From contig SDUX01000002.1 of assembly GCA_008729055.1 (NCBI GenBank), forward strand, positions 7,293,485-7,357,484: DNA of 64,000 nt, in the 5' to 3' direction. The position numbers and the translations under genes were made by a program. Shown one piece after another: positions 31,840 through 40,887 of the stretch. The stretch's first letter is position 1, and each line of letters begins with the position of its first letter. The notes under the pieces are model-generated. The model saw nothing but the letters and a program-made list of their open reading frames with translations. It was not told the origin of the DNA and ran no database searches. This stretch comes from Pyropia haitanensis (lineage: Eukaryota; Rhodophyta; Bangiophyceae; Bangiales; Bangiaceae).

Positions 31840-32922
31840 ATGGCGAACCATACGGCTTTTGCTGTGACCGCTGCTGTCCCGGTTGCTGCCCGCGTCTCTG
31901 CTGCTGCGACGTGCTCTTTTACCGCCCGCCGGGTAGTGCCCGCCGCTGCCCAGAGCACCCGCGTGTCTTCGCCATGGAGAATGCAGGAGGCTTCTCCCCC
32001 TGCGGCTGCTGCCGACTCGGCCACCGCCGCCGCGCAGTCGACGCCGGCGCCGGCTGCGGAGGAGTCGTCGGGCGCGGTCGCTGAGGCGGTCGCGGATGAC
32101 GATGCGGCCGCCAAGGGCACTGAGCGCCGCTCCCTGTCCAAGCGGCGCTCTAAGGGTGGCGCCGGCCGTGGCGGTGGCCCCGCCCGCGTCATCACCGTCC
32201 CGTATGACGACCTCGTTGAGGGCGCCGAGTATGACGGCACCGTCAAGGCGGTGATGGACTATGGGTGCTTTGTGGACATTGGCACGTCGACTGACGGGCT
32301 GATCCATGTGTCCAAGCTTGGCCGCGGCTTTGTGGAGAAGGTGTCTGACGTTGTGTCGGTCGGCCAGGTGGTGAAGGTGGCAATCTCGGCGGTGGACCCG
32401 GAGAAGAAGAACTTCTCTCTCCGCATGGTGTTGCCCGAGGGCCAGGGTGCCCCTGAGGGGGAGCAGCGCCGTGGCGGCGGTGGCCGCTCGCGTGGCGGCG
32501 GTGGTGGCGCCTCGGACATTGGCCCTGCCCTGTCCAAGTGGTACGCCGAGTACGGGACGGACCCGACCAAGATGGTGACGGGCAAAGTGTCGTCGGTGCG
32601 GGAGTTTGGGGCGTTTGTCAGCCTTGAGGGCGCCCCTACGGACGGGCTGGTGCATGTGAGCCAGATCCAGGAGGGCCGCGTGGCCAGCGTTGCCGCCGTT
32701 CTGTCGGAAGGCCAGGAGGTCAGTGTGCGGGTGGTGGAGTGCGACGTTGCCCGCAAGCGCCTGAGCTTGTCGATGAAGCCGTACGTGGAGGGTGGTGACG
32801 ACTCGGGTTCGAGCGGCGGCCCGTCCAAGGCGGAGATTGATGGCGCCAACGCGGCGCAGCCGACCTTCCGGACATCGTTTGAGCTGGCGTTTGAGAAGGC
32901 TCAGGCGGCCAAGTCGTCTTGA
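31840..32922 (+). CDS. two-S1-domain RNA-binding protein, plastid-targeted
   Basis: 360 residues. The N-terminus MANHTAFAVTAAVPVAARVS is a plastid-type transit peptide, followed by an acidic Ala/Glu spacer. S1 domain 1 covers residues 127-197 (YDGTVKAVMDYGCFVDIG, DGLIHVSKL, VKVAISAVDPEKKNFSLRM). S1 domain 2 covers 244-313 (KMVTGKVSSVREFGAFVSLE, DGLVHVSQI, VSVRVVECDVARKRLSLSMK). Between them lies an RGG-like basic linker (RRGGGGRSRGGGGGAS). This resembles the S1 pair found in the plastid EF-Ts polyprotein (PSRP-7 part) of green algae and in plastid ribosomal S1, but there is no EF-Ts domain here. A role in plastid translation or RNA binding is likely; ribosome association is inferred. Confidence 0.88.
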   Translation: MANHTAFAVTAAVPVAARVSAAATCSFTARRVVPAAAQSTRVSSPWRMQEASPPAAAADSATAAAQSTPAPAAEESSGAVAEAVADDDAAAKGTERRSLSKRRSKGGAGRGGGPARVITVPYDDLVEGAEYDGTVKAVMDYGCFVDIGTSTDGLIHVSKLGRGFVEKVSDVVSVGQVVKVAISAVDPEKKNFSLRMVLPEGQGAPEGEQRRGGGGRSRGGGGGASDIGPALSKWYAEYGTDPTKMVTGKVSSVREFGAFVSLEGAPTDGLVHVSQIQEGRVASVAAVLSEGQEVSVRVVECDVARKRLSLSMKPYVEGGDDSGSSGGPSKAEIDGANAAQPTFRTSFELAFEKAQAAKSS

Positions 32923-33629
32923 GCGGCGGTGGCTTTGGCCGGACCTGTGCGTGCGGGGGGGTTAGGAGGGGGTGTATGGGACGGCTGGGCAGCTGTGAGT
33001 GTGCGACGTCTCGGAGCGATGTCTGTTTTGCGAGTCTTTCCTGTGTTCCATTTCGTTTCCTCCGGTCTGGCCCACGACCTCCCTTTTTTTGGTGATCGCG
33101 AGGCATACAAATTGGGCTGCCGTTGGGCCGGCTAGCGCCGTAGGCTTTGGTGCTACGTAAGACGAGTGCCGGGGCTCTCTGGCTGTGCCAGAAATGCCGT
33201 GTTCCGAGCGTCTGTCTTCCCCGATTGAGGATTGTACTATCCTGTGTCGTAGCCCTTGACCAACGTGCGCCACGGTGAGATGTGGCGCCGCAGCTTGCGC
33301 GAATAATGCCCACATCATAGGCCGTGGACTAGGCTGCAGGCTGACGCTCTGGTTGTCTGCACATCATTGACGGTCTCAGAGACCCTGGTCCAACCCTTGT
33401 TCTACGGTCGCCACCACGAACCTAGCAAAAAAACAAGAGTGTGATTTTTTTATGGGACCGCCAAAGGGAAGGAGAAGAGACCCGAGATGCGCGAAAAAAG
33501 GAGACTTAGAGAAAAGAGCACGGCCCAAGCACGCATACATCAACAGCAGCAACGGGAGGCCGCCAGAGTAAGGGAGTCAAGACCGCCCCATGGAGACCGA
33601 CACCCCCGTCTCGCCTCGCCGAGGCACCC
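32923..33629. other. 707-bp convergent spacer
   Basis: Between the S1 gene (plus) and the rubredoxin gene (minus). Composition is close to balanced, with several A/T runs such as AAAAAAAC and TTTTTTTA near 33425-33450. Likely 3' UTRs; nothing else seen. Confidence 0.5.
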
Positions 33630-34478
33630 CTATCCCTGCGGGGCGGGGACCGGAGGAGTCTTGGAACCCTCTGCCCCCCCCCCTTCATCCGACTCGCCAC
33701 TCTGCCCCTCCTCCTCGTCCTCGTCCTCGTCGTCGTCGTCATCCTCCCAGTTTCTCGGGTCATTTTCGTCGTTGAGGTCCCGGAAGTCGCTCTTGGGAGT
33801 GCCGCAAATCGGACAGGTGAAGCCGTCGGGGAAGAACTTGAACTCGCGCCCCCGCGCGGGGTACATTTCATAGCCACAGCCCCCACACTTGAATACGTGG
33901 AGCTCTGCCTCCTCCTCCTCAGACGAGATAATGGAGGAGGGCTTGGTCGTGGCGCCCCCCGCCGACGCGTACACCTTCTTCCCCGACGAGACGTCTGCCT
34001 TTTTCTGCATTGCCGCGACGCTCAGCTTGACCCCCTTAGTGACCAGCGCCGCAATGGCAAACGCTGCAAAGTACGGGATGATGCCCATCTGGTCCCAGTA
34101 CGCCTTGGCACGGATGCCCCCACCAGTGGAAGCGGACGATCCATCGGGGGGCGGAACCGAGACGGTCGTTTTGAGGTCCGCCTTGTCACGCCGGCCGGCC
34201 ACGACGGCAAGGACGCGGCCAGGGGTGCCGATACGGGAGTGGCCGCCACCAGAGCCAGCGGTGGCCGCGGGGGAAGAAGAATTGGAGACTGGGGTGGGGG
34301 TGGCGCGTGCCAGGGCGGGCCCGTCGCCGTCGCCGCCGCTCCCCATCCGCGACGCCGCCGCGGCGGGCCGCCGCGGCCGGTGGCACAAGGCAGGTGATGC
34401 ACGCCCAGCCCCTGCTCCTGTAAAGGTAGAACGCTGGTGCCAGCAGCAGCCCCCAGCAAAGGCCATCGCTGCAGCCAT
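33630..34478 (-). CDS. membrane-anchored plastid rubredoxin
   Basis: One-electron redox protein with a Cys4 iron site. The ATG at 34478 (MAAAMAFAGGCCWHQRSTF) gives 282 residues. A Ser/Ala/Arg-rich transit peptide covers about the first 80. A single transmembrane helix follows near residues 130-150 (MGIIPYFAAFAIAALVTKGV). Then comes the rubredoxin domain: FKCGGCGYEMYPARG, FFPDGFTCPICGTPKSDFRD. All four ligand cysteines (CxxCG and CPxCG) are present. The tail is strongly acidic (WEDDDDDEDEDEEEG). Plant and cyanobacterial RBD1/RubA rubredoxins act in photosystem assembly and carry the membrane helix after the rubredoxin domain; here it precedes the domain. The gene is divergent from glutathione reductase (580 bp) and convergent with the S1 gene. 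Confidence 0.9.
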   Translation of the reverse strand: MAAAMAFAGGCCWHQRSTFTGAGAGRASPALCHRPRRPAAAASRMGSGGDGDGPALARATPTPVSNSSSPAATAGSGGGHSRIGTPGRVLAVVAGRRDKADLKTTVSVPPPDGSSASTGGGIRAKAYWDQMGIIPYFAAFAIAALVTKGVKLSVAAMQKKADVSSGKKVYASAGGATTKPSSIISSEEEEAELHVFKCGGCGYEMYPARGREFKFFPDGFTCPICGTPKSDFRDLNDENDPRNWEDDDDDEDEDEEEGQSGESDEGGGAEGSKTPPVPAPQG

Positions 34479-35059
34479 GGGCGGGCCACGTCTGCTCCGG
34501 CGACGCGGCGGCGCCACGGCTACAAGGAGCGACGCGCGACCCAGGCAGCGGTGGATAGGAGCAGCAACGGCTTCGCCAGACGGCAGGACGCCACGACAGT
34601 GGGCTACCAGCCAGCCAAAACTGGATAGGGGGCGTCGACAACGGCGGGCGGGGTGCGATGGAGGGCGGGGGGTCGGGGATGGGCTGGCGCGGGCGCGGTA
34701 GAGTGCATCCTCCGCGCGAACCGCGCGACGGCGCGTCACCAATGCAATGGAGTACGACGAAGAAATAGGCGGTCGATGTCAAGTACGGTTCATTCTTCCG
34801 ACTTGATGAGCAATTGCCTTCGGATCTCAAGGCAGCCTTCCAACAGCCAATCACAGTGACTCCGTTCCTCGAGGGCACATGTGCGACCAACACCCGCACC
34901 GCCAGCGTCCACTTTCCATCAGCGTTCCGTCGCGGGGCGCCCTCCATCGTCTTGACCTGGTGGACGACATCGCCTGTTGCGGTGGACCCGGAGACACCAG
35001 GCGTCGCAAACGGCACAGCTGCGGCCCGTATCCGGAGCTACCTACCTGCCGTCTTCAGA
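34479..35059. promoter_or_regulatory. shared divergent upstream region, rubredoxin and glutathione reductase
   Basis: About 580 bp separating two divergent genes for plastid-type redox proteins; both promoters must lie here. The middle (34740-34860) is the least GC-rich part. No named element is recognisable. Confidence 0.5.
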
Positions 35060-36706
35060 ATGGCGTCCACGTCGGCGTTTGTGTCCATTGCGCCTGTGCT
35101 GGCCAAGCAGCCTCTAGGCCGGGCCTCTTCCATGTTGCGGACGTCAGTCTTCACTCCCACGCGTGCGGCGTCCTTTTCTCTCCATGCTCCTGCGCCCGCT
35201 TCACCTCTGTCCTGGGCACCCCAGCGCGGGGCTGCTCGACATGGCGCCCGCCGGTGGGTCACGACCATGGCGGCGGCGGACGCCAACGGGTCCAGCAAGT
35301 ACGACTATGACCTGTTTGTGATTGGTGCTGGCAGCGGGGGCGTGCGGGCGAGCCGTATTGCCGCGGGCCACGGTGCGCGGGTGGCGGTGGCAGAGCTGGC
35401 AGCACTGGGCGGCACGTGTGTCAATGTTGGGTGCGTGCCCAAGAAGCTCTTCTCGTACGGCTCCCATTATGCGCATGACTTTGCTGATGCGGCCAAGTAT
35501 GGGTGGTCGGTGCCCGAGGCGCCCACTGTCGACTGGCCGACGCTCATTGCCAACAAGAACGCCGAGATCCTGCGGCTCAATGGCATTTATGGGCGGATGC
35601 TGGAGAACGCGGGGGTGGAGCTCAAGGTGGGCGCCGCCACCCTGACCGGCCCCCACTCGGTCGAGGTGAATGGAGTGGCCCACACCGCCGAGACCATCCT
35701 GGTGGCCGTTGGTGGAGAACCGTTTGTGCCGACCTTTCCCGGCTCGGAGCACGTCATTACCAGCAACGAGGCCTTCTTCCTCGAGTCCCTCCCCCGCCGG
35801 GTACTGATTGCTGGTGGGGGGTACATTGCAGTGGAGTTTGCATGCATTTTCCACGGGTACGGCTCCCAAGTGACCCAGCTGTACCGGGGCGACCTGTTCC
35901 TGCGCGGCTTTGACCGCGACGTCCGTACGCACCTGGCCGGCGAGATGACTGACCGTGGCATTGACGTGCGCTTCAACACGGACGTGCAGTCGGTGGAGAA
36001 GAACGCTGACGGCTCGTTCACGACGACCCTTAAGGACGGAAGCACAGTCGAGACGGATGTGGTCATGTTTGCTACTGGCCGCAAGCCCATGACGTCCAAG
36101 CTCGGCCTCGAAGCCGCGGGTGTGAAGACCGGCAAGTCGGGCGAGATCCTCGTCGACGACTTTTCGCAAACCAACGTGCCCAGTATCTACGCGGTCGGTG
36201 ACGTCACCGACCGGGTGGCACTGACGCCTGTGGCGATTGCCGAAGGCCACTGCTTTGCAGATACGCTGTATAACAACACCCCGCGGTCGCCCAACTATGA
36301 GTACATCCCGTCGGCGGTCTTCTCGCAGCCCGCCATTGGTACCTGTGGGCTGTCAGAGGAGCAGGCGGTGGAGAAGTTTGGCGCGGATGATGTGGATGTG
36401 TTCAAGAGCGCCTTCCGCCCGCTTAAGCACACGCTCACGCAGCGGCCGGGCGAGCGGGAGCTGATGAAGCTTGTCGTTCGCCGCAGCACAGACGTCGTGG
36501 TGGGCGTGCACGTCGTCCAGTCCGCAGCGGGGGAGCTCATTCAGCTTGCGGGGGTGGCGCTCAAGGCGGGGGCGACCAAGAAGCTTTTTGATTCGACGAT
36601 TGGGGTGCACCCAACGTCGGCCGAGGAGCTCGTGACGCTCCGGCAGTCGGAGCGGGCAAAGGCCGAGGCGGCAGCGGCGGCCGAGGCAGAGAAGGCGACG
36701 GCGTAA
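35060..36706 (+). CDS. gor: glutathione reductase (NADPH), organelle-targeted
   Basis: Reduces glutathione disulfide with NADPH and FAD, feeding the ascorbate-glutathione cycle that protects plastids and mitochondria. The ATG at 35060 ([20 protein letters not shown]) gives 548 residues, with a transit peptide of about 75. The FAD site is [20 protein letters not shown]. The redox-active disulfide is [13 protein letters not shown], Cys120 and Cys125. The NADPH site is [20 protein letters not shown], followed by [15 protein letters not shown], whose arginines fit NADPH specificity. [12 protein letters not shown] is the second FAD motif, and the catalytic GVHPTSAEE (His517) ends the dimer-interface domain. 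The frame is open upstream to 34814, but that stretch reads as UTR. The gene is intronless and is followed by a poly-T run at 36728-36740. Confidence 0.95.
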   Translation: MASTSAFVSIAPVLAKQPLGRASSMLRTSVFTPTRAASFSLHAPAPASPLSWAPQRGAARHGARRWVTTMAAADANGSSKYDYDLFVIGAGSGGVRASRIAAGHGARVAVAELAALGGTCVNVGCVPKKLFSYGSHYAHDFADAAKYGWSVPEAPTVDWPTLIANKNAEILRLNGIYGRMLENAGVELKVGAATLTGPHSVEVNGVAHTAETILVAVGGEPFVPTFPGSEHVITSNEAFFLESLPRRVLIAGGGYIAVEFACIFHGYGSQVTQLYRGDLFLRGFDRDVRTHLAGEMTDRGIDVRFNTDVQSVEKNADGSFTTTLKDGSTVETDVVMFATGRKPMTSKLGLEAAGVKTGKSGEILVDDFSQTNVPSIYAVGDVTDRVALTPVAIAEGHCFADTLYNNTPRSPNYEYIPSAVFSQPAIGTCGLSEEQAVEKFGADDVDVFKSAFRPLKHTLTQRPGERELMKLVVRRSTDVVVGVHVVQSAAGELIQLAGVALKAGATKKLFDSTIGVHPTSAEELVTLRQSERAKAEAAAAAEAEKATA

Positions 36707-37067
36707 AAGGGGTCCAGCCGGGGGCGATTTTTTTTTTTTGCGTTGCGTTTGCACAGATCGGATGACCGCCTTGTTTGGTCCTTGGGTAGTAGATGTATGT
36801 CTTTGTCGCCCTCTGCCCGCTACGTGGCAGATGGCTGAGGGCGCATCGCTGCGGCCAAGCTCAGGCAGCAAAAAGGTCACCCGCCGACCGTGTGTGCGCA
36901 CAAGGGCGAGCGCCTACGAGCCCCCCAACGGGTGGCAAATCAAGGTGAAAAAAACAGGACAACTACCTATCTACACAAAACACACAAACAATGGCCCGCG
37001 GGACCCCCGTGCCCACGCACGAGCACGCCACGCGCACGTCCTCCACCCACCCGCCCCCCCTCACTCC
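36707..37067. other. 361-bp convergent spacer
   Basis: Between glutathione reductase (plus) and the Mpv17-like gene (minus). Contains a T run near 36728-36740 and AT-richer sequence around 36940-36990. Probably 3' UTRs. Confidence 0.5.
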
Positions 37068-37880
37068 TCACGAGGCCTTGCTGGCAGCTCCATCCTTGCA
37101 AAGGACGGCTTTGGTGCCGTCCACTGCTACGCCCGCCACGCCCATAAACAGCACACGCAGCGGGAGCGGCACGACCGCATAGTTGACCGCTTGCACAATA
37201 GGCCACACCAGCCACCGGTTTGTCACGCCCTCCTTCACCCCGTCGCGCACGCGGTCGACCACCCCCCCCACCCCCCCGTCCGCGACGACCGCCTCGGACG
37301 CGAGCACCGCCGCCGTCCACGTGGGCGTGAATACCGCCGCGTGCGCCGCCGTCTTGGCCGCCACCTTGAACGGCGCCGTCCCCGGGAGAGCCGCTTCCAC
37401 GCGCGAAAACCACGTGGACGCGCCCGGCCCGTGGAGCACCGCGCCCAGCACCGCCAGCCGCACCGTCCGGGCGGGATCGTAGGCGGCGGAGGAGAGGGCC
37501 TGCGCGAGCGCGTCGCCCGCGGCGAGCGCCACGGCCGAGGTGGCGGCGGCGGTGGCCAGCGGCGTCGCCTTGTTGTGCGCCCCGTACCACGCCATGAACT
37601 GGTCGTACGGGTTGCCGCCGCCCGCCGCACCGCCGGCGCCGCTCTTGCCTTTACGGCCGCCGCCGCTGCCGCCGCCCAGCCCGCCACCGCCACTGCCGCC
37701 GCCGCCCGGACCGCCGGCGCCGCCGCCCGCCGCCCCCCCACCGCCCGCGTCCTTGCGGAAGAACCGGGACGCCCAGCCGCCGGCACTCCCCGGCGAGCCG
37801 AGGCCCATGCACACGGCAGACCCGCGGCGGGTGGCGCGGGGGGCCCGGACAACCCCCACGGATAGCGTCACAAACGCCAT
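37068..37880 (-). CDS. Mpv17/PMP22-family membrane protein, probably plastid-targeted
   Basis: Members are small four-helix proteins of peroxisomal, mitochondrial or plastid inner membranes with channel-like activity. The ATG at 37880 (MAFVTLSVGVVRAPRATRRG) gives 270 residues. A transit-peptide-like leader is followed by a Gly-rich linker of about 50 residues. The family core is QFMAWYGAHNKATPLATAA, AAGDALAQAL (the GDxxxQ motif), DPARTVRLAVLGAVLHGPGA with TWF, and NRWLVWPIVQAVNYAVVPLP followed by LRVLFMG (the W..WP..Q..N....P...R signature). The final WN-x-Y-LS motif common in animals is not present. An upstream in-frame ATG at 37934 exists but reads as leader. Substrate unknown. Confidence 0.88.
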   Translation of the reverse strand: MAFVTLSVGVVRAPRATRRGSAVCMGLGSPGSAGGWASRFFRKDAGGGGAAGGGAGGPGGGGSGGGGLGGGSGGGRKGKSGAGGAAGGGNPYDQFMAWYGAHNKATPLATAAATSAVALAAGDALAQALSSAAYDPARTVRLAVLGAVLHGPGASTWFSRVEAALPGTAPFKVAAKTAAHAAVFTPTWTAAVLASEAVVADGGVGGVVDRVRDGVKEGVTNRWLVWPIVQAVNYAVVPLPLRVLFMGVAGVAVDGTKAVLCKDGAASKAS

Positions 37881-39663
37881 CGTGTCCCCCCCGTGTCGCG
37901 CGCTGGCGACGGGTGCTGTGCCCGCGGCGGTCAACCGCGGGGCGGGGGGCAGAGAACGGGGCTCTCACGCGCGCGCCCTCACCGCCTGCCGTACACCGTG
38001 ACAGGCAGGTGAGCGCGTGGGTCCGGTCTGGGATCTCGGTGGGCGACGGCGACGGGCAGGCTGGAGCGGGAGCGAGGTGGCGGCGGGACTCGGTGGCTCG
38101 CCGGTTGCGCGGCACGTCCCCGCCAGCCCTTTTAGACCGCCCCCTCCTTTCCCAGCAGCAGCGCGGGGCACGAGGGGGGGTGTCTGTGTGCGTCCGACTA
38201 GATGGAACAAAAAAAAAAAGGGAAAAATGCTCGGGCGACCCGCGAGGAGCGGGGCCGTTTCTGAGGCGTGGCCTCTTGCACTTGGCTGGGTGAAACGGGG
38301 GGGGGTGAGGGGGGGTGAGCCCCCCACGAGATGCACCTCTACGGGCGACCTCGATGGCGCAGCAGCGCCGTGAGCGACGGAGGGTTGAAGGGGAGGGAGC
38401 CCAGGCCCCGACTGTATGCTCAGTCTGCATCAGGGTTGACGGCGTCTCCCCCCTTGCCGTGCAGGTCACCAGATGCCTGAGGCAAGGGCCTGGAGCAAAA
38501 AGCCAAGAAAAATCAAGACTGCACCACACCGCTGGCGGGAGAGCGGGGGGATCCGCCGCTCGTGGGTCGACCATCGAGGGGATCTCGGGAGATTATCGCT
38601 GGCCGTCCGAGGTGCGCGGCGCGCCTCTGCCGCCGCCTCACAGCAGGCGGGCCGCTCCCGACCGTCGCGGTCCCTTGGTGCGAGAAGCGCGGCTGGGCGC
38701 GCGTGCCCAACAGGGGGCACACCCCCGAGAGGATGAGCTCGGTGTGCCAGGCCCTTGGTCTCGAGAAAAATCTGTGCGAAACGGGTGCGGCCTGGCCATG
38801 CAGCAGGCCGCCTGTCGCACGCACCGCAGGTCACCCATCGGTGATCCACCCAGGCGATCCCGTGGAAGGACCGCGCAGGGTCACTGGGATTTTGATGCTA
38901 CCTGAGCGGGTTCTCTCGTATAATTGTACACTTCGTGAAGGTCAAATACACACTTCTATTGCATCACACATTGTAGTATGATTGCCGTTTTCAAATGTCG
39001 TTTGGATGTAAATACTACGTATTGTGGTGGTTGGTGGCACACCAATTCCTGACTTCCTCGTTACACCTGACGAGCGTGCTGTCGTCGTATTGCGCTCCAC
39101 TTGACGTCTGCAGTCCGCTACCCTCTCCCTCGCTGCACCACCCCTGTAGGCGCACATCCTCGAGGCTGCCGGCCGACGTCCTCCCCGACCGCCGATTGCA
39201 TCGGCAGGCTGCATCGTCACCGCCACCGATTGCACCGCGGCTACTACGCGTCGCCGCCGCAGTTTTGCATCCAGCACGGTGCGTCGCCACTGCCGCTGTC
39301 CGGCCCGATTGGTGTGTCACTGGGCCCCCCGCCGCATCGGCGTCGATTGTTTGGCGGTCTCGTCTCCGTGCAGCTGCCGGCCGCCGCGCGGTGTCGTCCC
39401 CGTCCACCACCCGCCCTTGGTGTCTGCCTCGGGACACCCCCTCTTGGCCGCACGACGTCCATCGGTCGTACTCTCCTCGTTGTGCACTTGTTTCCACTGC
39501 CTTCCTCCCTGACCCTCCCGACTTCCTCGACGTGCACCGCATCCTACCTGGCGTCTATTTTTCCAATACTCTTCGCAGTTGGGGGTCTTCGTGCTTGTGC
39601 TTGGTCGCGGCACGTCGGGAGGTGCGCCTGCTGCCCCCCCCACCTTGCTCCTCGCTTGTGGCC
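37881..39663. other. 1.8-kb intergenic region between divergent genes
   Basis: No recognisable gene. It includes an A run at 38209-38219, an AT-rich island at 38880-39060, and a pyrimidine-rich 300-bp leader before the PAP2 gene. An ATG at 38995 is in frame with the PAP2 gene, but the intervening translation looks like UTR. Confidence 0.45.
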
Positions 39664-40887
39664 ATGGCCAGTTTGACCGCGGCCGGGCGCGCGGGCGGCG
39701 TGGCGGCCGCACCCAGGCTACCCTCGTTACCGACGGGGAACCCCCCGCCCGCCTCCTCGGGGGCGGCCACCACCGCGGCCCCGGCCGGGCGCCCACCGAT
39801 CACCCGTCGAGCCGCGCACACCGCCCCTCTCCCCCCCCCCGCCGCCGCCGCCGCCACCGCCCACCTCTTTTCCCACCCTCTCAGCGGCGGCAGTCGACGG
39901 GGCCTCCCCCCCGCCGTAGCCGCTGGTCTTGCTGCCTTGTCCGTATTGCTGTTGCTGGTCGCGCTCGCCCCGACGCTGATGCGCCTGTCAGAGGACCACT
40001 CGCTCGTGACCACCCTCCACGCGTGCGCCGTCAACCGGCGGGCGGCTGGGCCGCGGGCGCGGCCTCCGCCCCTGTCGCTGCCGCTGGGTGATTCCGCCCT
40101 GCACGACGCGTCCGTCGCGGCTCTGTGGGTGTATGGGCTGCTGACGTCGGTAGGCCTGCCCGTGGCGAGGGCCAAGGCGGTACTGGACATTGCCGTCACG
40201 GCGCTGTGGTTCCAAGCTACCTACTGGGCGGCCGACACGGTCAAGGGCGTCCTCGGCGACGACCGGTGCACGTCGGCTCGGCGGTCGTCCTACCCCAACG
40301 GCGTCTCGGGGCACTATTGCTACTTTACGTTTGTGGCCCTGGTGGTGGCTGTCTATACGGTCGACCGGCTGGCTGATGTGGCCGCCGACCCGGCCTTGAC
40401 GGCCCGGCGGCCAGCGACAGGCGCCATGCCCGGCACCCCCGCTGCGGCGACGGCGGGGATCCCCCGCCAGTTGGTGGCCGTGCTGGCCGCCGCGGCCGCG
40501 GCGCTGGGCCTCTTTACCATTGGCGCCACCGCCACCCTCCTCCGCACGTACGCGCACGGCTACCACTCGGGGCGGCAGGTACTGCTCGGCGCCGCCGCGG
40601 GGGTGGCGTCCGCCGTCGCCCTCGATGCCCTGCACTTTCGCGCTGCCACCGCCCCGCGGCTGGGCGTGCAGCTGGCCGTCGTGGCAGGCGTCGGCGCGGC
40701 CTCTTTGGCGGCGTACTCTGCCACCTGGCCGTCGGCACTGGCGGGGGAAGAGGCAGTGACGCGGGTGCAGCTGGTCGGCTACGCGTCCGCGTGGGTGGTC
40801 GTCGCGGTGGTGGTGGGGAGGGAGTGGTCGCGGCAGCGGCGCCTGCGGGACGGCGGGCCGGTCCCGCGGGCGTTCAAGGAGGAGTAG
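39664..40887 (+). CDS. PAP2-family lipid phosphatase, dolichyldiphosphatase-like
   Basis: Probably removes phosphate from a lipid (di)phosphate. The ATG at 39664 (MASLTAAGRAGGVAAAPRLP, context GCCATGG) gives 407 residues. An Ala/Pro-rich leader of about 85 residues could be a transit peptide. About six hydrophobic helices follow. Motif C1 is KGVLGDDRC (K194-x6-R; the family has K-x6-RP). C2 is GVSGHYCYF (His217; usual form PSGH). C3 is RTYAHGYHSGRQVLLG (Arg294, His301, then QV). The H-x3-QV-x2-G arrangement is closer to dolichyldiphosphatases (RxYxxYHTxxQV) than to classical phosphatidate phosphatases, but the Arg-His spacing is one residue longer. Substrate and compartment are uncertain. Confidence 0.75.
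   Translation: MASLTAAGRAGGVAAAPRLPSLPTGNPPPASSGAATTAAPAGRPPITRRAAHTAPLPPPAAAAATAHLFSHPLSGGSRRGLPPAVAAGLAALSVLLLLVALAPTLMRLSEDHSLVTTLHACAVNRRAAGPRARPPPLSLPLGDSALHDASVAALWVYGLLTSVGLPVARAKAVLDIAVTALWFQATYWAADTVKGVLGDDRCTSARRSSYPNGVSGHYCYFTFVALVVAVYTVDRLADVAADPALTARRPATGAMPGTPAAATAGIPRQLVAVLAAAAAALGLFTIGATATLLRTYAHGYHSGRQVLLGAAAGVASAVALDALHFRAATAPRLGVQLAVVAGVGAASLAAYSATWPSALAGEEAVTRVQLVGYASAWVVVAVVVGREWSRQRRLRDGGPVPRAFKEE

Noticed and set aside
38995..39663. N-terminal extension of the PAP2 protein from the ATG at 38995
   Set aside because: The translated stretch is Ser/Arg/Pro-biased UTR-like sequence; the ATG at 39664 has a better context and a leader-like start.
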